This document shows, piece by piece, positions 45,861 through 57,950 of a stretch of DNA of 64,000 bases. Source of the stretch: Platycnemis pennipes (lineage: Eukaryota > Arthropoda > Insecta > Odonata > Platycnemididae); assembly GCA_933228895.1 (NCBI GenBank), contig OW121848.1:159108688-159172687 (forward strand). The letters are read 5' to 3'. Position numbers and translations under genes: made by a program. Within the stretch, counting starts at the first letter, position 1. Each line of letters opens with the position of its first letter. The notes below the pieces were generated by a model. That model was not told the DNA's origin. It searched no databases and saw only the letters and a program-made list of their open reading frames with translations.

Positions 45861-47560
45861 TCATGGATTTGCTGATATAGATAGTTCACTAGGATTAATT
45901 TGTGAAAACCGTACTTAATCCGTCCTATTTAAATTTTCACTATATAACCATTAGCAACAATCGCAAACAAGTTTATTCATATCATTAGTTACCTCGTAAA
46001 ATCTCACTAAAAGCAATTACTTCAAATTAACTACTATCATTAAAGCAATTATTAAAGCAATTACTTCAACTACTATTCATTCATCGATTCCCTCATTACA
46101 AAAATGTCAGGAAAATCTCTAAGGTAAAACCAAAGACTGAAATACGTTTCACAGTAGTTGAGACTAAAATTTTATTTAAAAGAGGCATGCATCCACTTGT
46201 AACTTCTATAACTCCGTGCAGGTGGATCTTTATCGTCAACTCCTTGGACAGTTTTCATTGGTTTTTCTTGTACGTGAAACGTAAGAGATGGGAAATGCCC
46301 ATCTCCCAAGTACATGGTCTCACGTCCTGCGCTGGGTATGTCCTTTTCCTTTCTCATGCGCCATCTCTTCATGTTTCACTGTAAACGTCTCACCTCAACT
46401 GTTTTCGTTGATTGAATCCCAGCCTTTGACGCGCCGACTTCGCAAACCTAAGGTAACGGAATCGAAACCCCTTCAGGACATCGACGTGTGTTGGCCTTAG
46501 GATTAGGATCTTAGATTAGACATGCATGTAAGCTTAGCCATTGTAGCACGTAAAACCGAAATCTACATTTACTACTAAACAAATCCTCGCCGCACACCTT
46601 ATAGGTGGCTAGCAAGGCATAGTGTTCATGTTGACGGTGAGTCTAAGGCATCGGTTATCAACAAATAATATTATTGTAATTATCCAGCAATCCTGAGAGT
46701 GGTTTGAGACAGCTCTCAACAGAATTCTTCTTTCAGCTATTCTCTAAATATTTACAAAGAATATACTGTGGAAAAACTCATTTAAGGAAAAGTACAAGTG
46801 TTTTACTTCTCAATGAGATGTCTTATGGGTGACCGACTTCGCATTCGAGAGGTTCGTATGTTTTTTTGAGTCTACCTCAGCGTCTCACAGAGTAAGTTCG
46901 CGACATATTGGAGCATTATCATTTCGCTCCATGAGTAGTTTTGCTTGCCCAGCTATTTTTTCCAGTATAAGAGGAAGTTAAAAGCTAGGATTTACCTCAT
47001 CCAAGCAAAAAAAAGTGACGAAAATGCCTCCGAAATAGTAATTAGAAATAGTTTTCATTTTCAGTGTTTCGGCATCCGGATTGAATCCAACAGTTAGGCG
47101 GAAAGTATGAGTTAAGCACCGAATTTCCTCTGGGTATTATTTAAGGCTCAAAATCAGCCGCAGCTAGCGTGCAAATGCACGATTCATGTTCGGGCATTCC
47201 TATAAACTCATCAACCTTGTTTGCAATGGGTGTCTAACGCGGGGATAACGAGATTATTCACGAGCAACATGGAATCGGCTGTTTCTTCCCGACCCCGCAT
47301 TCCTCGTGATCGTTAGTCGGACCCGTTACGCCACTTTCGAATTGAACGAATTTCGTGCCGTGCCAAACAGACTTCAGCTTCTATTTGTCGGTTGCGTTTT
47401 TCACGAGTACCACAGGGGGATTAAATTTGCTCTTTAATCTTCAAGGGACGACGGATTTTGGATTCCACTGAACAGAACTGGGTCATTCAATTTTTTTTAT
47501 TTTTTTAACATCCCTTGGTCAAAATTTTTCACCTAATCTCTTTTTTTTTGTAAAGTCTCT
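45861..47560. other. No recognised gene
   Basis: AT-rich. A small tandem duplication of about 30 bp (aaagcaattacttcaa…) is seen at 46008-46078. Nothing else is recognised. Confidence 0.45.
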
Positions 47561-48697
47561 GAAAACTAATATTCGATTCCGAAATTCCGCGGCACGCCAT
47601 ACTTGATCATTGAATCAATCACCCGGCGTACGAGTGCCTCAGGGCTCTGCTCCGTGGAAGCCGCAACTTTTTCCGAAAGTAGATTAAAGTGCATTCGAGG
47701 AATTCCCCCCTCTCCCTGTGCCAATCTCGTCCGACAGACGCCGCCCGCTTTTATTTTGTAATAATTGCCCTTTCGTCCTGCCCTCTCCACCGCAAGCGGT
47801 TTAGTACACCGAGGATCACGAGCGTTTGTAAAGCGTTCTCATTTATCGATGCGCTCAGGCAGTTAGCCATTTTGGCTGCGTTCGACATGCAAACTTTTCC
47901 TTTCCGCGATACTTGGGAGCCAGTCTAAGCTTCCCCAAAAAAATTAGAACACGTCCTTAACTCTTCCTATTTCGATATCATCCCAGGATTAGAGTTAATC
48001 TCGAGTTAATTCAACGAGCTCGCTCATTAGTATAAGTATATATGGATGGGTACTCAGTTTAAAAATTCGCAGGAAAAATATATTAATCAATTATTTTCAA
48101 GTCTCACTGCGAGACAAGAAAAATTTACCACCACGGCAACAACTTTGCTTCATCACATCACCTGGTGCGTATTCAATGACAATAAATTCCTTCTAGTCGA
48201 AGAATATCGGTGAGACGTACAAACCTACTCTAGATTATTTTCTGTATACAATATACAAGCTTAGAATTTGATCAAAAGGAGATCATCAGTGACTTTGATA
48301 GTTAAATAATAATTTATGAGTATTACCTACAAATAAACAATCAAGACAAAGAATAACTTTATGTTTCTTCCTTCTAAAAATGAATTTCGGTGGAAAATTG
48401 TTTATGATATGATTTGGTATATTTATGGGCCACAATGCATCGTATAGTAAAGAACGAATGTAAGTAAGTAGAAATTGAAACAGCCGTGATGATCTTATGA
48501 ATATTTATTGACTTATGTGCTCCTTAATGGCTGCTGTATCTATTAATGTGATTAAATGACAATATTTTCGTTAAATACACCTACGTACATTGTCCTGCTG
48601 GATAGATCTATTCGAATCGCTATTTAAATGTAAATAAGGCCGTTACAAAGGATTTATCAGTAATTCCGTTAATTTTTTACTCCTATGAAACTCCTAC

Positions 48698-48914
48698 TCC
48701 TTGAAAACGCCTAGCTTTGAAATTCACATTTCATACAAAAGATCGTGACCGGTGGGCAAAAATTGTTTTATTTAATTATCTGCACATCGAACACGTCAAT
48801 TAATATTTTCATACCTAAAATATTGATTGATGAAACTAATTCCACTTTCTTCAACTTCTTCAATCCAAATTTTGCCCCTTTACCAAAAACGTAAACACTT
48901 TTACTTAGCAACGT
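48698..48914 (+). repeat. Direct repeat J, copy 2
   Basis: It is the partner of 44486-44702, about 4.2 kb downstream in the same orientation. A direct pair this close could be a duplicated insertion or two ends of one larger element, but the intervening 4 kb shows no coding blocks. Confidence 0.75.
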
Positions 48915-49224
48915 AAACAAATTTAAAAACTTTTGTGAATGATTATTTGAGGAAATCGAGAAAATAAATTGTTTGGAATAGATTACACCGTTAAAAACAT
49001 GATCACTTTCATCTGTTCATGCTTAGAAACATTTGATATTGAAGGCTTTCGAAATATGGTTCCTATTTCTACGGGTGAATATCGGATTAACACTGCTGAC
49101 TTATAAAATGCTGAGTGGTGTGTGTTAGTGTGTGCCTTATTAGCTTGAAAATACAATCAACCATTTTTTGTAAAAAATGTGTGTTCAACCCGAAGGTTGA
49201 GATCCTAGAGTAGCTTTGAGGAGT

Positions 49225-49360
49225 AGGAAGTCTTGAGACCCTATAGTTGCTTGTTTACATGTCGATAGTGCATGTTTGGTGATCTTCATCCCCTGTCACA
49301 CACCCTCGCGGTGGCTTTCAGGGTATCGCGTGGATGTTGAATGTTGATGTAGGTTGGTTT
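49225..49360 (+). mobile_element. LINE family X 3' UTR end, copy X7
   Basis: The plus strand reads tagttgcttgtttacatgtc and then ggtgatcttcatcccctgtc with the hairpin block cacaccctcgcggtggcttt, ending in gtggatgttgaatgttgatg. Same layout as X5. Confidence 0.6.
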
Positions 49361-49514
49361 TTGATAGGTGAGGGTATAGATCGCCCCTACTTAGCTATTG
49401 GCGTGTGAAATTCACACATTCAGGGTAGAAGTTTCTTTCCCTGGTCCACCTGCGATTTCCCACCAAGTTTTGACTCGCAGAAAATCTAATCGCGAGGATG
49501 TTTTTCGATCTGGT

Positions 49515-49602
49515 CGTCCAAAAGGGCTCTAGCACGAGATCTGAACGCGGGACCCTCCGGTCGGTAGCTCAGTGCTCTACCCACCAGGCTACCACGGCCC
49601 AA
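49515..49602 (-). mobile_element. tRNA-derived SINE head
   Basis: On the minus strand, ggccgtggtagcctggtggg continues as tagagcactgagctaccgac (A box and D-arm-like), then a decayed B box gcgttcagatctcg. The A box is good and the B box has one or two changes. Confidence 0.6.
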
Positions 49603-49779
49603 TTTTTTGTAATGGCTCGTTTATTTCCAATAGAACGTGTTGGGTGGTAATTCTATCCAAAGTCGTCCGTGGCGAACCTTTGCGATGTGTGGATTGGAGT
49701 CCAAAACGTTCCTTTGTTCACCTTTTAGTGCCGATTTGGCGCTGATTTAGACAGCAAGGAGGAGTTTTGGGAGCCTCGC

Positions 49780-50440
49780 GTTCGGTTTGCTTGAAACCGC
49801 CCGTGGAGACACGGGGAGCGAATGTCGCGATAAACCCCCCCGCAGCGGAAGACGGAACCCACCCCCCCTTGCCCCGATTCACCCCCTAAGCGCGACTCAA
49901 GCGGTGACGGCGGCGCTGAATTGTGAAATTCTGAATCACCGAGTCTCTTTCCCGTGGCGCTGCCGGCGACGGAGCCGCGATCAAGAGCGGAGGGTGTAGG
50001 GCTTAAAGGGGGTTGGTTGTTTGGGCGGGGGGAGGGGGTTGTTTTGAGGGGGGGGGGGACCGAAATAACTCCGGGCGAGCAATAACTCAGCTCCGCTCTC
50101 TGTATCAGGGAGAAGAAATACGACCCTGGTTTCAACATGACAACACCACCATCGTCGCCCCCTCCCCCCCCCAGACGACGTGACAACTTCGTCTTTGGAG
50201 CTGTTTGCCCAACGGCAAGCCGCTCTCAAACAACGCGGTGAGCATTGAACACACACACACACTCGCAAGCAAGCACGGGTGCGGGCGCTCACCGAAAGGC
50301 GTGGGTGCGGTGTCTGCGGCGCCCGGGCGAGGAGGGGGTGCGGAATTCCCTCGTCTTGCGGGGTGCACGGGGCGCCAGATGGCGTGCACCAAGTTAACCC
50401 TCTCGGGAGGAGGATCATTATTGGAAGAATAAAATCTCAA
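49780..50440. other. GC-rich stretch with G-runs
   Basis: Strongly GC-rich, with four or more G-runs on the plus strand at 50023-50058, C-runs at 50160-50172, and a short (CA)n at 50248-50261. Frames up to 153 codons on both strands are explained by composition and match nothing I know. Confidence 0.45.
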
Positions 50441-50841
50441 TTGACTCTTGCCTCCAGCGCCAGGGACTATATTGCAGAGACAGTATTCTCATTTAATGCA
50501 AACCCCGTTCATTTATACGCCCTCCCTCCCAACTCCCTCCACATTTAAAGGGTGAACAAGATGATTTCGACGCATTCCAGCAACTCCACTGTTGTTGATA
50601 ACGCCGTCACCAAGTTCATTCGAGTGTTTCTTTGTTTTTCTTTCCTTTGTTATTTTCACGGAATTATCTAACTTCAAATGTTACATCTTTCACCCCCCTC
50701 TCTACTCCTACAGAATTAGACATTTCAAAATTTTAAATGCAGTAGTTTATAATAGAGTAATTTCCTTCATCAAGGAGAACTGAATTCATTCATAGCGATT
50801 CATGCCAAGATATGAGAGTATTTTTTACGCAAAGAATATAG

Positions 50842-51495
50842 ATGGAGAAATCCCAGTTTTTAATGGAATTAAATTTTAATTTTTAATTGATTTGAAAAAG
50901 CTCAGAAATGGCGGGAAGCACTGCTTTGTTGCTGACGTAATAATAGTTATATAGTTTACGTTGCGAGTTATGGGAAATATTCGTCTCCGCAACTTTCCAT
51001 TGTATTTAAGGGCCCCTCAGCTCTAGTGAATACGTAGATATTAATAATAACCTATGAAAACTATCAAAGATCGAAGAGTCTCATCCGTTAAACGTGGTAT
51101 TCATAGTCTTTTTTATAGGCTCCAGGGCATCCTGCTCGTGTAGTCCTCTGCACTGCGAAGTGAAGTATGGCGCGACAATGAGCCAAATTCACTCTGCGCT
51201 TAGTAAAATGAATACGAACTGTTTTCAAATGAATCCACTGAATAATTATTTCTAAATAAATATATAAATAAAAGATAATCATAATGAATTAACTGAATAA
51301 GTATACCTCATACTAATTAATAAGCATTTACGGAGTACAACGTCTGCTTGGAAGCGTCCGTACACCATCTAGTGGTAGGTCGAGGAAAGAGTGCCTCGTC
51401 ACACACATGAATTACCGGCATGCTATAGTTTACCGTCGTGCTTTCACGCCGTTGATATTTTTCAAATTTTAATTCGTGAAGAAAAATACTCAATG
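50842..51495 (-). repeat. Unassigned dispersed repeat H, copy 2 (about 655 bp)
   Basis: It is the reverse-complement partner of 27605-28272. The two differ by scattered changes and small indels, so both are moderately old. Confidence 0.75.
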
Positions 51496-51499
51496 TCAT

Positions 51500-54400
51500 T
51501 TCATTAACTCCAGAGTTAATGAAATTTTGATCAAGGCAATAAAAGAATGATAGGAAAGCACCCTATTCTTTGAGGGTCGGTTAAGTTCAGAAATCGCGTA
51601 TCTCAAATATTGAAAGACCACTATATTCGGCAGTAGCTTTAAGTGCACCAAAGTAAAAGACGTGGAGTGAATGCGGAGACATGTCGTCTCGGGCCATCGG
51701 GGCTAAGGACTTGGCTAATGGGCGAAACCTTTGCAAGAGGGAATTTGTGATGCTGGAAGGAAGAGAAGAGAGGAGAGGAGGTGGATGGCCGCGAAGAGGA
51801 AATCCTCGTCCATTTCCACTCCAATGGCGTCCAATTCACTCAATATCCACACGCTTCCTGTCCACTTGCGGCTAATGTCGTTTTTTTTTGTTTTTCGCCT
51901 ACACCCCAACTCTACCCTCCCGCCTAAACGCGAGCGGCGCTTTTATCTCTTCATTTGTTCGCCTCATTGCTCAGCGCCCTCCCTCTTCCCGCCCGCAATA
52001 ATACTTCCTCTCTCATAATCTGCTTCAGCTCTCTTTCCCTCCAATAACAACTCCATTTTCCACAGCGCCAAGCATGTCGGTGGACATATATCATCTGGAT
52101 AGTATCATACTCGATATCCGTTATTTGTTCCGAAAATTTTGTCGGTACTTTAGCCACTTACTTAGGGTGGTAATTACCATTTCATGCGAGGCGTCCAAGT
52201 ACGTCGTAAATTGATTTTTTTTTTCGAGGAAGAATTCAGCTTTTGCTTGTCAAATTTTGTATCGATAATTTTGCTCCGATATGTGAATCGTAATTACTAT
52301 ATGATATTATGACTATCTTTTTGTGGAGCATGAATCTGTTTATTTAATACTTATATGTTTTGGATTCTCAATTCATTTGCATTTTCAAGCGCATTATTGC
52401 GCACAATATTTATGCGCACCTTTCATGTGCAGATGATCGTCATTGCTTTGTGTCAGGACGTTCTCCGAGTTATTATTTTGTTCGAATGAGAGCGGATGAG
52501 TCTCGTCCTTAATGGCTTCACATTTCAGTGCTCGTCCCCTCCCTCCGACCCTCGACTCAACAACCCTCCCTTCCTCAACCCCACCACATCAAACAACCCG
52601 TAATTTCGTTGCGAACACGCTCCGCGATGAAAACCTCGATGGCGCTGGGTTTTCGCGCCGATATCACCCACGCACCCTCAAAGGGAAGCCGCACCTCGTC
52701 GCCAGTCAGGCTCACAGTTGAGCGGTTTTTTTTTCACGTCAACCCTTCACTTAAGCTGGGATGGGATAATCTTTATTATTTTTCCAACACAAAATTCGTT
52801 GAATTCCTTCAGTGTTAACCCGCGCAGTTGTTAATAGTTTTGAGCTAAACCCTTTTATTCTCCAATAAGCTGACCTTTTAACAATATTTTTGCGATTTAT
52901 AAAATATACTGGTAAATGATGTTACGATGTAAAAATCATTATAATCCTCATTATTTTTTTTGCTGGTTGAAATCACTCAGTTTTTTGCTTGAACACACTT
53001 TTACCTTTCTACTTTTTACCCTGTAATTTAGCATTCAATTATCGTACGATATTTTTAATGTCAATTGCCTTCATTGTCCTCTTCGCTTAATTTTATCTTT
53101 ATAGATTAATTATTTTACAAAAATTTTAAAATTTCTAGCTTTTCATGTCCTTTCTTTTGGAGTCTGGAAGTGTTCTACAAAGTATTTTCTCTTTCGTTTT
53201 TCCGTCTTCAGCATAATCACCCTCGAAGGTGAAGATCTTAAGGGAGGGATTTGTATAGTTTATGTTCTTTTCCTTGAATATTCATGTGATGTTTCCTTTT
53301 GTTCTTCGTGGATTACTTCATTTAAAATTTCATTTCCAATGCATCCCAACCAGTTGAATCATTTCGGAATTAACTTTCAAGTCTTCGTTTGTCATCTCAG
53401 TATTTTGGTAACAATTTCATTTTAAGTGTTAAGAAAGTTATTATGAAACTACAGTAAGAAATTGTGGTTCACAGCCGCCTACTTTCTGGATTAAATTCAA
53501 GCAATATTTTGAATTATAGTCAAAGGAATATTTGAGAGAGGAGTTTAAACTTTTCTAAAGTAAAACACTTTGGAAAAGTTTAGTTATGACTGAAAAAAAC
53601 GGGTGGAAAGAAAAACCTTTCATTTGAGAAACCCTGTTGACCATGTTGAATTAGGAATTATATAGAGTTACACTTTTCGGTCGTATAAATAACTAAAATC
53701 AGGAGAAATTTAGATAAATGGGTAAGAATAATGTCATATACCTTTGGTAGATTACGAACGCTTAGGACAAAATGTACTGAGGCAAGAAAGTAGACTTGGT
53801 GCAGCGTTTAAAGGGACACTGAGATATCGTTAGGGAAAGAGAGAAGAGCGATTCTCATTGTAGATGATGGCATACTGCCGGGCTGAAGAGGTGCAGAGGT
53901 TTTGGTAGGTGTCGAAATAATTTTGCGGAACATTTTAGATTACTTCATAAATTGCTTGTAACATTAATTACTTCCAAGAGCCTATAACCGATAGATGAAT
54001 ATTCTATTGTTAAGGTCACGTAGAAAGCTCATTGAAACCCTAGGTTTATCCCAGTATTATTGAGCATTTTGAAATTTAAAATCAAGACAGGCAAAATAGT
54101 GAAGGAATACAGCATGCATTTTCGTGGATGACCGCTACATAATAAGAAGACCTTTTGATGTCAATGACACTATTAGTTTTCAGGGCTCAAACAGTTTTTC
54201 CTAAGTTTTCCGGAAATTCTCCGATCGCCTCTTCTTGAAAGTCGACGGGAAAGGTTTGAGGTTGGCTCAACGCCTCCGCTCCCTTGATTGCAGCTTAAGC
54301 TAGTTTTCCGATAGGTCACGTTCTAGCACTGACGGCTATGTGGGTGGTATTCAGCAATCTCGTGCAGCTGATGCACCTTCCGATGCCCGCTAGTCTTGTT

Positions 54401-54800
54401 TATACGTCCGCAGACGACTTCTTTCTTGAATCACCCTCGGTACATCTCATTCCTAAACTGGGTGCTGGTAGTAGAAATAAATGATGATGAGTTATCAGAG
54501 TTTATGGCATAAATAATGCCTTCATTTATTAAATTAAATAAAACATCCGTTGGTTGATTCGACTTATCTTCCCCTACACATCAGCTTCATTTTAAGTTTC
54601 AAATTGGAGGATGGGAATTCCTATAGTGTTGTCAACAGCGTTCGAATTTTCGAAGGAACTAAATACACGAAGTAAACTTTGAAATAAAAAAATTAAAATG
54701 GTATCGTTGCTTCTTGAAGCAATTTAATGCCAACGGCTCAACTCCTACAAGTCATTAATCATTTTATGAAATTGACTGACTGCACTTGAATAATGAGCAA
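51500..54800. other. No recognised gene
   Basis: AT-rich, with a moderately GC-rich, purine/pyrimidine-biased patch at 51660-52030. A 12-bp inverted repeat (atttcattaact) is centred near 51515. Otherwise nothing recognised. Confidence 0.45.
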
Positions 54801-54821
54801 CCTCCAAAGAGGAAACGTTTA

Positions 54822-54862
54822 TTGCGACCAGGTTTCGCTTTTCAGAGCATCTTCAGGCTTTA
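54822..54862 (-). ncRNA. Hammerhead-ribozyme-like motif, second copy type
   Basis: On the minus strand, CTGAAGA (54850-54856), a stem-loop gct…agc, GAAA (54833-54836), a very short CC-T-GG stem III, then the GTC triplet (54826-54828) follow in hammerhead order. The sequence after the triplet continues gcaataaacg. It differs from the 27410-27528 motif in its stems and lacks the long enclosing hairpin. Activity is unproven. Confidence 0.4.
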
Positions 54863-55027
54863 CAGCAGAAATTAACCGGAATGCAGGGTTTTTATGATTA
54901 TTATTTTATTTTGCACAAATTTTGTCAATAAGTCTAAACGGAAAATCTCGTCATAAAACTAATAACAGTGCTTATGAGAGCAACACGACTCAAAATGTCA
55001 CTTAATCTACGCATATTCTTATCACAT

Positions 55028-55221
55028 TAATTGCCATGCGAAAAAAATTACCTGAACCGAGAGTCGAACCACGTACCTTTGGCTTTCCGGGCCACTTCGC
55101 AGACCACTACGCCAGGATCCTTAATTCCAGTTAAAGGATCCTGGGTAGCGTAGTGGCCCGGAAAGCCAAAGGTCCGTGGTTCGATTCCCGGTCCAGGTGA
55201 ATTTTTTCGCATGGCAATTAA
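55028..55221. mobile_element. Two tRNA-derived SINE heads in inverted head-to-head array
   Basis: Arms 55028-55124 and 55131-55221 are near-perfect inverted copies around a 6-bp centre. The right arm reads tgggtagcgtagtggcccgg (A box), gtggttcgattcccggtcca (B box) and tttttcgcatggcaattaa (body). The body continues to about 55260 with ttcaccgccgttcacgcggc, which recurs near 63780-63820. Both RNA polymerase III promoters would fire outward. Confidence 0.7.
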
Positions 55222-55855
55222 AGTGAATTTCACCGCCGTTCACGCGGCAGGCTCGAAATATCCCACATTTACGCATAAGCTAGTTCAAAATGCCACCGAA
55301 AGAGGTGCAGGTAAGCACCAATCTTTCGTGATTGCATGATGCAACGCGCGAACATCTTTCTAATGGATCCCCATCCACATTGGGCTATCGCGCGCAGAGC
55401 AATTGGAGAAACGATTCAGAGGATTTTCCCTCCGTGCCGTGTTAAGGGTCTCTGCAATCAGCTCCTGGCAAATAGCTGCTCGAGTCCTGGATGTTCCCGG
55501 CCCCGGGTAGTTAGCGCCCTCACCGGAGGGGCGATTACGGGAGGCCTCGCGAGCACTGTAAAACCCCTCCATACCCCATTAGCTCCGTTTCTCCAGGACG
55601 CAGGCGGCCCATGCAAAAACTGGAGGGAACCCCACACGCGAGGAGTCCGCATAACAAACCCTTGAACTCCCGCAGAGGGACTAGGGGAGTCAGCCAGCCG
55701 CGGAAAACTATCCATTTATTCCTTCGAATTGATCAACAGTTAAACGCACGGTTAAACAGCTGAATCACTTACGAAGGATGCAATATGACTTTAAATTTTG
55801 CACTTTGAGATTTTCATGGATGGATATATTCTATTAATCCGTCTTATTATCGTTT

Positions 55856-56387
55856 AATATGGTCGTTTACCATATTTTTATTGCCGAATGTGATAGAGTT
55901 TGTAAATTAAAAAGAGCCGTATTTTTCCGTTTTTTGATCCGTCAATTATATCTCGAGTTATAAGCGGCCAAAAACTGATGTTTTTAACCCTTTCGGAAGA
56001 GTGGGTGCGGTGCAACCTCTGACGTATATCGACTTCGACCAATCACAACTGAGCCCGCGAAGCTATTTTGCCTTATCGCAATGGAGGGACACAGCTGACT
56101 CTGCCAATTGGACAGTTGCGACAGCATCTGTGCGAGCAGGCCTTCCGAGAACCCCCCTCTACTCCCTTCCCTTCCCATAAGAGCAGTCAACGACGGGAGG
56201 AAAATGATTTCAATGTTATCACAGCAGCTTTTCCGGTGGGCGTCACCTTTTGTTTATTTTTATTTTTGATTTATGAGTGAATGGTTGTGGTTAGAAAATT
56301 AATTTTTTCACTAAAATTCTTTTTTGTTTCCATCTAACGATTTCGTGTACAAAATTGCAATTTCGGTTACGAGTAAACGCCTCCATT
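55856..56387 (+). mobile_element. MITE family 1, copy E (532 bp)
   Basis: Same orientation as copy A. It begins aatatggtcgtttacc (two changes in the terminus) and ends gagtaaacgcctccatt. All internal landmarks are shared. Confidence 0.85.
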
Positions 56388-57940
56388 TTCGGACCTCTTG
56401 GTTGAATCCCTCAAAAGTCCAAATTTACACAACTCAGATAAAAATGATAAGACGAGACAAAATATTTCTTATTTAAGTCAAACAATGCTAAACGTCTAAT
56501 TATTGTTTGTTCACATAAGGTATTTTATATAATGCCTGCAAGAGACATGTGAGCATAGACAAGTGAATAAATGCTGCTAAATTATCTCTGTTGCTCATTA
56601 TTAAATGATTTGAGACGAGGCATACCAGTCACTCTCACTTATAGATATAATTTTCAAGGGTTAGTGCTCACATGAAACTCCCATACTTGCAGACAGTTAA
56701 ATCTTTGAATTCAGGGTAAAGGGTTAGTTATTTCCCGTGCGCCATAGTAGGACTTCCGGTAAGGCATATATCCCAGAAAACCACTCAGCGCTGGCTTATC
56801 TTGATCATGGGTCTAATATCTGCAGTTCTGCACCGGTGCCGTTCAATCCAAAGGCTCTGCACTCTTAGTGATGAAGCGTAATTCCATTTATAGCCACAGA
56901 TGGAGCCTGTTGCAGCCTACGCTTGATCTAGGACCTGTATTAAATGACAGAGAACATCTGAAAGAGTCTTAGTCACTCACACTGCTAAATTTACATCGCA
57001 ACATCAAACCAACACTCACATTATCTGTCTGTGAATCAAAACCACGAAATTTGAGTGCTACACCAGTACCTTACTGATGAAGGTATCTCAGTCAACGTGT
57101 GGTAATTGGAGAAGCAATAGATGAAATATATTCATGAAATTATTTACTGTTGTGTCATGTTCAATATTATTTGCATGAAATAAATTTTTCTTCGCTGAAA
57201 TTTGAGAAATATTCTGATGTTCATAGGTATTAATACGAATTTGTTTTCTCGACCGTTGGTCTTACATATTTCCAAATAAATCTTCCATGAATACATACTT
57301 TCTTCATTGAACGTATTAAATTGCTGCAGCTGTGACATGCGTCCCATTCAAAATCGTCCCATGAAAATTTTGTGACACATTTTCAGCATTAGGCAAAAAT
57401 AACTCACTTTTTTTTTAAACCAAAAGGGTCTGTGCAGGCACATAGCCAGGGGGGGGGGGCTTCTGGTTCTTCAGCCCCCCCAAAACTTTTTCCCAATAAT
57501 TTTGTTGCTTGGATTTTAACTGGGTATAATATTTCGGATTACACTGCGTTAATTCAAGTGTTAAGTATCTAGAAACATAATCACAGGCTTAATGCATGTA
57601 TGTGGTTAATAATTGTTTCTTTCAATCTGATATGCATATGCATGTGTTGAACTTCTGTTCTGAGGCCTGTCAAATTAACTACTTCATAACAGGGTAAGCA
57701 GTGAAGTTTACCGGGGAGAAGATATGGGCACGGTGAAAGCAAATAGCAATCACTGAAAATTAAATGAAGAGATTTGTAACATGTCGGCACTAAACAGGCA
57801 AGGCTGATTTGTCTTAAGTTACGCTACACTATAATCAGCCCTCCCCCCTGTGTGAGAAGAGTCCGAGAGAGAAAAATTGCAGAACTTTTTTTTGCCTCTC
57901 AAGCATTTCTTAACGAATGGCATTCACGAATGATCTAAGG
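56388..57940. other. No recognised gene
   Basis: AT-rich. A G-run/C-run hairpin (about 57449-57481, ggggggg…ccccccc around cttctggttcttcag) follows gcacatagccagg, a phrase met in many arthropod repeats; its class is not assigned. Confidence 0.4.
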
Positions 57941-57950
57941 CCTAATACAT

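Noticed and set aside
49725..50440. Overlapping Pro/Gly-rich frames up to 153 codons
   Set aside because: Explained by high GC content; codon pattern and lack of any domain argue against coding.
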